A stretch of 33,145 nt of DNA from Corallochytrium limacisporum (taxonomy: Eukaryota > Opisthokonta), in the NCBI GenBank assembly GCA_002811645.1, contig PDIP01000101.1, positions 1 through 33,145 of the forward strand. The letters run 5' to 3'. The position numbers were made by a program, and so were the translations under genes. Of the stretch, positions 1-8,233 are shown in pieces. The first letter of the stretch is position 1, and each line of letters begins with the position of its first letter. Below the pieces are notes generated by a model. The model saw nothing but the letters and a program-made list of their open reading frames with translations. It had not been told where the DNA came from and made no database searches.

Positions 1-1575
1 ATCTGTCAAAATTTTCCCGCTCTCCCAAGCGACGGCAGAGCTAAATCAAAATGAGTAGATTTGATACAATATTCCCAGACAGAGGGTGGTACTGTGAAAC
101 CTCAATGCGGCGATTTATTGACGGGTGCCGGGAGAGGCGACGAACTATAGTGTATTACTTCTGCTCCGGTATTTCTTCTAACGGATAATTGGACACTAGA
201 AGGAATGGTGGATCCGTACGGCGTTCTGCATCACGCATACTCAAAGTGAGCCTCCACCTGCCGGTAAATTGCCTTTCGGCCAAGTCTATAAGTGTAACAT
301 TTTGGGCACGTCTGGTATTCTACATCGGTGAGGTTGTCACACTATTTGTTACGACGCCCAACAAGGCCATATGTGTCCCATAGAATACCCGCCTACGGTT
401 TCATCATTTCCACTGTGGCAGGGAGGGGATGGAGGTACCGATGGTATATGCGAATGCCAATGGATGGACTCAGTGCTATGCCTAATCTATGCACAGTTAA
501 TGACCATCAAGCGTCTAGATCGTCTGTTCCTGAATCGGTGTCTTTGCCCACTGCACCTGGTCTGATTTCTATTGTCGCCTCTCTCTATTGTGTTTCTGTT
601 TCGGCGTTTCGTGGGGATAACGTTCGCATTAAAAAGGCCAGTCGGGCTACGTCTCGCTTAAATGTGTAACCGGGGCGCTTGTCAGGGCATGTCGTTGCTT
701 TTGAAACCATGACAAACACCACATATCAGCATATCTTACCGACAACTTCGTCACGAATGAGTAGATTCCCCCGGTCCATATTGCATAAAGGTAAGAGGAT
801 CGTAGAAAGATGTAAGACGCTAACACCGCCAGTATGAGCACTAGTGGCTATTGGTACATCTCGATCGTGATGTATCGCATGGTCGGGAGAAAATCCATGT
901 GACCGGAAACACACGCAATAGCTGCCGCACAGTGGCAAGCAGCGGCGGCACTTCCCTTTCCTTATGCTTCGGAGGGCATTGGCTATATGTCCAAAATAGG
1001 GGGCGGAACGCTCATCCCCTGCCAAGGGGGTTTGTTTTTTTGGGTGGAACGGGACTTTCTCGTGAATAGCGCCACGAAGATTTCCCGAAAAACTACACAA
1101 GTACTCTAGCATACAGCAGGATTGAAGGCGAGGGGGGTTTTGCTCGATACGGACCTCTGCATTGTCTGGTACGGTTGGGTATTGTGCAAATAGACTTACG
1201 TAGGGAAGTGGAGTGGAAATCGACGTGAGGAAACAAGAGGCCACACCTCGCCCTGGTGGCTTCACAGAGAACGAAAGTGGTCAGGGAGCCCCCGCCCGGG
1301 CAATTTCTAGGCGATGATACCATTCTCGGGACAAGACACAGTGAACAGCAGTTTCGTGAGCATATCGCTGTTCGTGTGTGCATTGCCTTGTCATGCTTGC
1401 CTTAGTCCATTGTGAACAATCGTGATTAGGAAGGTGCTTCATGCAAAGGGCCACCGACACATGCTTCATGTTCGGGCTATTCTGAGCCTTATTATATAGC
1501 TGGTTCGGAAGTTTCGCGTTTCTTTGCTATGGAGTAGTAAAAAGGTAAACTGTGTTGGTTCATTCACTGTTCAAT
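1..1575. other. Gene-free 5' region before the PAS-kinase
   Basis: I see no coding region I can support here. Open frames up to 179 codons occur on both strands, but they overlap each other, show no domain-like patterns and have no consistent codon preference. No tRNA or rRNA signature was found. A TATA-like run lies near its right end and is listed separately. The stretch may hold the promoter of the kinase and the end of an upstream gene beyond the window. Confidence 0.5.
1493..1498 (+). promoter_or_regulatory. TATA-like element upstream of the PAS-kinase
   Basis: A tatata run sits about 80 bp before the ATG at 1576, a reasonable place for a core promoter. This is pattern recognition only; no transcription start is visible and AT-rich hexamers occur by chance. 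Confidence 0.22.
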
Positions 1576-3837
1576 ATGGACTTTGGTGCAAGTCCTCATT
1601 TACGGAGGTCTAACAGACACTCCAATGTGCTCTTGACCATCAACGACCATGGCATCATTTTATCAGCAAATTACGAATGTGCTGAAATGTTTGGCTACCA
1701 AGCCACTGAAATCATTGGGCGAAATGTTAGTATTTTGATGCCTCCAGCGTATAGTCACAGCCATGACACTCATCTCGAGCGTTGGCGACGGACTCGGGTA
1801 CCACACATTATTGGTAGCAGTCGAGTTGTTGAAGGACTGCACAAAACTGGCTACGTTTTCCCCGTGCGATTGAGCGTTTCCCAGGTTGATCTTGGAGAGG
1901 AAACGAACTTTGTTGGTCTCTTGGAGAAAGTAGAGGATTCTGCAGCCCGTCTTACGATCAACTCGCAAGGGATTGTGCAATCTGTGAACTCGAGGGCCGT
2001 TCAATTGTTTGGCTATGACGCACATGAGTTGGTGGGCTTCAATGTGAACAAAATTATGCCGGAAAATTACGCGAAGAATCATGACAAGTATATTGCGAAG
2101 TATTTAGAAACGGGCACTGCGAAGGCTGTGGGGAAGTTGCGCAATGTGGAGGGTATGAACAAAGGCGGACTTGTTTTTCCGATTTCTTTGCGCGTTTCGG
2201 AGTTAAAAGGAAACGCCGAGTTGGGTGCGCGTCAGTTTGCAGCTGAAATTCACGAGCTTGATCAGCAAGACATTGACGCAGTGCTTACCATGAGCATTGA
2301 CGGTAAGATTCGATCATGCAACAAAAATTGTATGCTGCTTTTTGGCCAAAAAGAAGTCATTGGACACGATATAACGACGCTGTTGCCTGCTTTTGACATC
2401 CAGACACAGCTGCAGAACTCTGGAATGTTTCTGGTGCATGCATGTCATGGGGATGGTAGCACTTTTAAGATGAGCTCAGAGCTGTCAACGTTTACGGTTG
2501 CAGACGAAACGCTTGTGCAACTACGTGCCTGGCGTCCCAAAGGTTTCAATACTACATTGGGCACGGAGCGCAACAAGTCAAAACCGCTGGCTGGCACGGC
2601 CTCGGTGGCCAGTATCGGGCAGTATGTCGGAAACTATCGTATCGGTAAGATTCTTGGCATGGGCACATTTGGTGCTGTTGTGCGTGCAACACACCGTCTG
2701 ACCAACAAGGTTGTGGCCATTAAGATCATCAGTCATGAGTCCAAGAACAGTACTATGGACCGTGAAATTCAAATTTTGAAGCACTGCGATCACCACAACA
2801 TTGCCAAATTGTATGAGATAATTTCCGCACCCAAACATACTTTCCTTGTCATGGAGTACTTAAGCGGCGGTGAACTATTCGACTATGTCTGCGACAACGG
2901 TGTCTACGGGTTGAGTGAAAATGAGGCACGAAAGTATTTCCGGGATGTCTGTTCTGCAGTGGCTTATCTGCATTCTCGAAACATTGTTCATCGGGATTTG
3001 AAATTGGAGAATCTCCTGCTGGACAATGAGGGTCACATCAAGCTTATTGATTTTGGTCTAAGCAATTTCATGTCAAAGCCTGAACGTATGAATACCTTGT
3101 GTGGCAGCCCGATGTATATGAGTCCAGAAATGTATATCGGTGGTCAATACGATGGTCCAGAACAGGACATATGGAGCCTGGGAGTCATCCTCTATGTGCT
3201 CGTTGTTGGGCGTTTTCCTTTCGACAGTCCTGAAAGTATTATGATGGGACGATACCAAGTACCAGAAGGTATTTCTGTCGCATGTGAAGACCTCATGGAA
3301 GGTATGCTCCGTACAGATGTGACTGAAAGATCAACTATGCAAGAAATTCTGATGCATTCATGGGTGAACAAGGGATTGGATCCTATTCAGACACCAAATG
3401 CGCCAGCAAAGGAGGGTGAGATCAAGGTCGATCCTGATGTTGTCGCTGAAATGGCCGCGGCCGGTTTCCCAGCTGCCATTACACTTGCCAGTCTGAGAAA
3501 CCGATCGTTCAACCAGATTACGGCAATGTATGAGTTTACCCGTGAAGAGAAATGGCGTGTACGCAGAGAAAAGGGAGAAGCCCTGGAGAGCCGCATCATT
3601 CCCATGGATACAAGTGACCATATCCTGGACAGCTATATGGAAAGAGCTCGCCTTGGCAACAAGCAGGAGGTTACCTGCCCCGTGTGTAATCATCGATTCC
3701 GTGCCAGTTTCATGAAGAAAATTCGTAACCAGACATCGTTCACCGAGGAGCGGAGCCCTAAACATGCACACATCGATCGTGGTAGTGTTTCAAACAGCAC
3801 TGGCACCAACGGCGACGCAATGGATGCAGACGGATGA
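1576..3837 (+). CDS. PAS-domain serine/threonine kinase, AMPK/MARK-like catalytic domain with UBA
   Basis: The protein is 753 residues. Two clear PAS domains of the FixL type lie at about 17-121 and 124-228, with a third, weak PAS-like segment at about 234-318. The kinase domain spans about 355-596. It has the glycine loop GMGTFG (361-366), lysine K383, HRD with D474, DFG with D492, and an LKB1-type activation-loop threonine T507 before CGSP. The run YDGPEQDIWSLGV is typical of MARK/AMPK relatives. A UBA-like segment (about 618-658) follows, as in SNF1/MARK kinases. Near the C terminus is CPVCNHRF (C701, C704), half of a zinc-finger-like pattern. The frame extends upstream to a GTG at 1552, but a TAA at 1546-1548 closes it, so the ATG at 1576 is chosen. 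The usual APE motif reads SPE. I infer a sensor kinase, perhaps responding to gas or redox state through PAS. The kinase assignment is certain; the ligand is not known. It ends tail-to-tail with the CCDC124 gene. Confidence 0.95.
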   Translation: MDFGASPHLRRSNRHSNVLLTINDHGIILSANYECAEMFGYQATEIIGRNVSILMPPAYSHSHDTHLERWRRTRVPHIIGSSRVVEGLHKTGYVFPVRLSVSQVDLGEETNFVGLLEKVEDSAARLTINSQGIVQSVNSRAVQLFGYDAHELVGFNVNKIMPENYAKNHDKYIAKYLETGTAKAVGKLRNVEGMNKGGLVFPISLRVSELKGNAELGARQFAAEIHELDQQDIDAVLTMSIDGKIRSCNKNCMLLFGQKEVIGHDITTLLPAFDIQTQLQNSGMFLVHACHGDGSTFKMSSELSTFTVADETLVQLRAWRPKGFNTTLGTERNKSKPLAGTASVASIGQYVGNYRIGKILGMGTFGAVVRATHRLTNKVVAIKIISHESKNSTMDREIQILKHCDHHNIAKLYEIISAPKHTFLVMEYLSGGELFDYVCDNGVYGLSENEARKYFRDVCSAVAYLHSRNIVHRDLKLENLLLDNEGHIKLIDFGLSNFMSKPERMNTLCGSPMYMSPEMYIGGQYDGPEQDIWSLGVILYVLVVGRFPFDSPESIMMGRYQVPEGISVACEDLMEGMLRTDVTERSTMQEILMHSWVNKGLDPIQTPNAPAKEGEIKVDPDVVAEMAAAGFPAAITLASLRNRSFNQITAMYEFTREEKWRVRREKGEALESRIIPMDTSDHILDSYMERARLGNKQEVTCPVCNHRFRASFMKKIRNQTSFTEERSPKHAHIDRGSVSNSTGTNGDAMDADG

Positions 3838-3966
3838 ACAAGACCTTGTAGATTTAGTTAAGTCAAGTTTACATACAAATTCGTTTACGTGTATAACGTG
3901 TGTTATGAAAGCGTCTGGTGCCTTGTGCTCCGTAGTTACGACGGAATGATGGGCAGAGCAGTGTTC

Positions 3967-4713
3967 CTATTTCTTAACTTTAGAGGACCCACTTCCTGCC
4001 GCTTCCGCCATGGCAGCCTGAACCTTTGGGTTCTCAGGAGCCTTTTGCCATTGTTTCCAGAGCATCTCCTTAATCTGTGTCAAGCGTAAAGAGGGATTCT
4101 CTTTCCTGAGAATTGGCAACCATTTCTCTTCGTATGCTTTGTACGCAGCTTTCATCCGCTTCTCGGGATGCAAATCCAGGCCTTCCATACTTCCTCCTAA
4201 GGCTCCAATTGCTTGATCCACACCCGTAGCTAGCACGCCACCCTCGGCTTCAAAGTCTGCCAGCTGCTTGTTGACGTTTCCCTTCTCCATAATGGCCGCC
4301 GCGTGGTCTTCCTCAGCCACAACTGTTGGATCACTCTTCGACTTCGTTTTCTTTTTGTGATCAAGGTTGTCGTTGAGGAAAGCCATTATAGAGGCTTGAT
4401 TTACTTTGTTCTTCTTGGCTGCCTGTCCTCTCTTGGCTGCATTGCGCATACCACCAGACTTGGAGATCTTTGACATCTCCGCGTCCTCTGCGGCTGCAAG
4501 ATCTTTCTTCTCTTGATCTCTCAGTCTCTTTTCCTCAGCTTTCCGTTCTTTATCAGCGACGCGTTGCCGAGCCTGAAGCTCTTTTTCGTCTGTGATCCGC
4601 CATTTTGCATCCTCCTGTGCCTTGGACTTTGCTTCCTCGGCAGCACGCTTTTGGTCCGCTTTACGTTCTCTCGCTTCAGCAGCCTTGGAGTTTATGCCCT
4701 TGGGTTTGCCCAT
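3967..4713 (-). CDS. CCDC124: CCDC124/Lso2-type ribosome-associated factor
   Basis: The 248-residue protein starts at an ATG in the context AAAGCATGG. The N-terminal half is a highly charged Lys/Glu/Ala helix with WRITDEKE, matching the CCDC124 pattern of a basic N-terminal coiled coil that lies in the ribosomal mRNA channel. The C-terminal half has HPEKRMKAAYKAYEEK, followed by LPILRKENPSLRLTQIKEML and WQKAPENP, which is the conserved CCDC124 domain almost residue for residue. Family members (yeast Lso2, human CCDC124) bind idle 80S ribosomes and help recovery from hibernation; human CCDC124 has also been linked to cytokinesis. Length is close to the human protein (about 220). Assignment is by family recognition. 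Its stop codon is 129 bp from the kinase stop codon. Confidence 0.94.
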   Translation of the reverse strand: MGKPKGINSKAAEARERKADQKRAAEEAKSKAQEDAKWRITDEKELQARQRVADKERKAEEKRLRDQEKKDLAAAEDAEMSKISKSGGMRNAAKRGQAAKKNKVNQASIMAFLNDNLDHKKKTKSKSDPTVVAEEDHAAAIMEKGNVNKQLADFEAEGGVLATGVDQAIGALGGSMEGLDLHPEKRMKAAYKAYEEKWLPILRKENPSLRLTQIKEMLWKQWQKAPENPKVQAAMAEAAGSGSSKVKK

Positions 4714-5044
4714 GCTTTGTGGTATAAAGAGACAACTAACATTTAGTTCCTGACAAATAAAAGCTACGACTACACTCGACTGTCGCCATGTTTAGCCGCT
4801 CCGCCCTGGTTGAAACCTGAGCTCATACCAAATACCACTTTAGCCACTTCGAAGCAAGATCCCCAAAACACCAGAGCACGGTCAATATCACAAACAGGTT
4901 AGTAGCTGCTCTCACAGAACTACTATGGGCTGGATTTTTGCCATGGTTGCAAATAACTGAACACCTAGCAAATTGTACTTAAATGAATTAGTGGCCAGGG
5001 AACGGCTGGTATGGTCAATGTTCCTATGCCCCCAATCCTGTTAA

Positions 5045-6060
5045 ACTGGTGCCAATGGTACGTCACAGAATGGCAAAAGTTGTCGTCACCCAGCTGCTAA
5101 TGGTGACAGTCTTCAGATTCCTCAAGGGAGTGTCCAAATGAAAGCCACCATGATAGATTGAGGCAGAACAGATGAATGCTACGAATATGGATGGGAAGTG
5201 TCATCGTTCGTAGTAGCATTCGCATGCAACGATGCTTTCTTTGGTCTGTGTCTTTCCAATGACCTCCTCCGTTATTGCACAGTTCTGGACCTTCACTGTA
5301 CAGAGTCTTTCTGGAGACGAGCGCCAGCAGTTCCTTGGCCTGTCCATACCCTAGCGCTTCGTTTGGTGGAGGTCAGTGTAAATTGGGAAGCTGAGATCTC
5401 TGGCATCCTCCCTCGGTATGTTCTTGTATGTCACCCATTGTGCATGGACACCAGGGACTGTTAACCAACCGCAGTGGGTGGCTTGAGTAGAACCAATACA
5501 TGCAGATCTGCTGTCGGCCGGTCTCCCATGGTGTTCGCGACTGGTAGGACATTTAACCTTGTCAAAAACATTTTGCCCTCAAGAATGCATCCTAGACATG
5601 TCCACAAGGGACTATATCATGTACAACTCCGCAAAGCACGTCAACACATCGTTCACTCAAAGCATGTGCTCCCAGGGGAGAGGACACCTGTCTCTTTCCA
5701 AAACCACCAGGCTTCGCACCTGTTTTGGATCGCAGTCCCAACTCCGGTCCAGACGGCAGAGTACACAGTGCACAATTGACAGCAGAACTTCAGACGTCTC
5801 TCATGGTTTTGTTCTCGAGCATGAAGGCGGGCCCTTTTTAAACGATGTAGGTGCTCGTCGCCACTCCGCAGCTACTGAGTCACAACAAGATCATCTACAT
5901 AGAAACACAGAGGAGAGGCATACATCAGCCGCGACGTTCCAATTCGGTGCTTGCTCGATACTATCGGTGGTATGAAATGGCAGACAATGACGCAAAACCT
6001 ACACGACTTTGTGTTCGTATTCGTAGTTGACTCTCCCGCTTACGGTAACGGCGCGTCTAC
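5045..6060 (-). pseudogene. Decayed Ty1/copia-type reverse transcriptase / RNase H remnant
   Basis: No long open frame exists, but reading the minus strand gives copia blocks in the correct order. EQAPNWNV (5933-5956) followed by AADVCLSS matches the QAPRxWN block. FYVDDLVVT (5878-5904) is the catalytic YVDD box. In the same frame as YVDD, RLHAREQ... and LKFCCQL (5773-5793) match the block usually written F-M-K-D-L-G-E-L-K-F-C-L-G. The distance from YVDD to LKFC is 36 codons, as expected of the family. A frameshift separates QAPNWN from YVDD, with about 90 bp missing between them, and a TAG follows YVDDLVVTQ. Further along, GKTQT plus ACECYYE (near 5190-5240) and FCHSVTYHW (near 5050-5078) may be the RNase H end, with lower confidence. 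Long terminal repeats were not found. The copy is clearly dead. Confidence 0.68.
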
Positions 6061-7707
6061 CACTTGTCCTCAGGTCAAAAAGAATTTGAAAAGGGTTCTA
6101 CCCGGGGTGCAGCGAGAAAAGGGCAGAACGTGGTCTGGGGGACACTGCTTTCCTTCTTTGTACCGTCCATATCGATATTGAGTAATACAGGTGACCTGGT
6201 CACCTTGTAAGGTTTGCATAATCGACTGTTGAAAGCTCCCAATATTTTTTCTCAATGACTGAAGAAAATCTGTGAGGAGGTCGACCACATTTCTATACCA
6301 AATCAAAGGATTCAAAACGATAAACCGGTCGCCCTAAAAGGGGCGACTCAGGACCAAAATGGAAAGTGGCTTGAAGCACACCAATTAGAAAAGCGGTAGA
6401 TGCGTACTTCACGTATACAGTACAATCGTTAGCAAGAAAGAAGGCAAGGTATAGATGGCAAACAGTCGGCGAGAAGAGATCTTAGCGGGCAGCGGGGCCT
6501 CGGAGAAACCGGCACGCCTGCCATCTGAGAAATGGCATAGTCTTGTTGGCACCCATAAGCAGTTGAGTAAACTGGGAGACACCGGAGCTGCACAATGTGC
6601 CATACACCGCACACGCGGGCACAAGCACCAAAGAGGGTTTTCCGCCACCTTCAAGGAAGCCCTTCAACGTATGGGCCCAGAATTAAAAGTTGGGGCGGAA
6701 TGTATTTTCTCTTGGTGACCGTTAATAGAACATACTGGGACTAGGAGTTTGTACCAAAGGCCCCCATTTGCTCCTGTAAGTTACGCTTGCTCAGCAACGC
6801 ACCGCCCACCCCTCCCCTTACCCGGACCCAGGAAAGGCGATCCATTACTGTCTTAGTACCAATCGTTTTAGACACCAAATTGTCCTTGGAGACTGTAAGG
6901 TCCGGATTGTTAGCGACACTAATGTGGTGGTGCTGTTGGCATTTATGTACGCATGTAGGGGTGCGTAATACGCAGAGATGAAGAGGTTAAAGACGGAAAG
7001 AGATGAGGAATTGGCAGATATGGATGGTCTACGAAAATGAAACGTGTGTAGTAAGCAGATATACGTGTCTACCGAAGAAAAAGATGGGGACATAGGACCT
7101 GTACAGGACGCGAGTTCGGTGAAAATATGAAAGGCGGACACTCCCAGTTTCCCTTTTGCAGAGAAGCTGCCGCCGCACTCGGTAGTATGTGGGTGGTGAA
7201 TTCCTCGCAACGAGCCATTCCGTTCTAAATCGGTTTAGTACTTAACGGCTGGCCTATTCATCGCTCTAACGCCCTCGCTCTCCGCTTACAGGCCCTGCAA
7301 TTCACAGTACTTCCCCAGCGAGTATTGGCCAGAATATATCATCATTTTCAACCGGCCAGTGACAATTGAATGGCAATCACTCGTCGTAGGATCGTTCATA
7401 TTGATAAAGAGGGGTATAGGGTGTGCCCAGAGAGCATTTTAGCATAAAGCGCATAGTTTCGGGTCCCTTCAACCCTCAAACGGTTCATTCGTCCGGTAGC
7501 AAGTGACGAAATTTGATGTTCGCGTTCGCCGAACCCTATGCGCCCATTTCCCGTTTAGAAGGAGAGAACACGAGGGTGCGTATTGTAGAACTTTCAGGCC
7601 CAATTCCCGCTTACACCATCATTCTCCTCCCAATCGCGCGTAGCTTGCTGCAGTTTCTCATTCGGTCGGTGACCACTTTGAACGATGGTAGTAAAGCCCT
7701 TCCCCGC

Positions 7708-7731
7708 CTCTCTCTCTCCCCCCCCCCCCCC
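7708..7731. repeat. (CT)5 followed by C14 tract
   Basis: A short CT repeat runs straight into 14 consecutive C (7718-7731), about 500 bp upstream of the DOMON-protein ATG. The same compound form occurs at 19672-19706. Confidence 0.9.
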
Positions 7732-7924
7732 TTCTCTGCTTTACCCAAATATCGGTCACTAATTCGTGCTCATTTTCAGCTCCGGAGATTTTCACCACGC
7801 ATGTGTCGACACTATTTATCATCCAAAATGCCATTCTTTTTGTATGGTTCAGTGATAAATTCCTTTGTGGTGTATGTGAAGGGACGTTCCATAAAATGAG
7901 ATGTTGTGTGCCAGGTATTGTCAA

Positions 7925-7978
7925 CTCCCTCTTCCCCTTCCCCTTCTCCTTTTCTCCCCGGGGAAGGAGAAAAGAGAA
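7925..7978. repeat. Polypyrimidine block joined to polypurine block (imperfect palindrome)
   Basis: From 7925 to 7959 the + strand is almost purely C and T, then from 7960 to 7978 purely G and A, with CCCCGGGG at the junction. The two halves can fold back imperfectly on each other. It lies about 250-310 bp upstream of the DOMON-protein ATG. Confidence 0.7.
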
Positions 7979-8082
7979 CGAATTCCATTGGTGTACGTAG
8001 TGCGCACAGGCATCATTGCAGTACGGGGTGCCAACAAGAATTAAGTTCGTCATGTCTAAAGTCTGGAACAGATCTAAAGGGG

Positions 8083-8090
8083 TATTTATA
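8083..8090 (+). promoter_or_regulatory. TATA-like element upstream of the DOMON/b561 gene
   Basis: The run tatttata, followed by agc, lies about 145 bp before the ATG at 8234. It is a plausible core promoter element, not tested by anything else in the sequence. Confidence 0.25.
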
Positions 8091-8233
8091 AGCTCTAGAT
8101 ATCGATACTTGCACAATGTAACTTTTGCCATAGCATCCACACCCAGCGACCACAGAAAAGACACAAGTTTGCGCAGAGGTTTTTGACAAACTGTAGACGC
8201 CAAACTGGAGCTTTAGTTACAGATCATCACACA

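Larger units (their letters stand above)
4714..8233. other. 3.5 kb head-to-head intergenic region
   Basis: No intact gene is supported between the divergent CCDC124 and DOMON-protein starts. Contents that I can name are a decayed Ty1/copia reverse transcriptase (about 5045-6060, minus strand), a compound (CT)n-C14 tract (7708-7731), a pyrimidine block joined to a purine block (7925-7978), and a TATA-like element near 8083. Many short open frames cover it in all frames without domain signals. Confidence 0.55.

Noticed and set aside
1552-1575. Non-ATG start (GTG) extending the kinase by eight codons
   Set aside because: The genome is eukaryotic; the first in-frame ATG at 1576 is preferred. The same reasoning was applied at 8183, 20447 and 24242.
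6455-6718. 87-codon + frame with ATG (MANSRREEIL...) in the long intergenic space
   Set aside because: Opposite-strand frames of equal length cover it and no family pattern is visible; it may be more transposon debris, but I could not support that.
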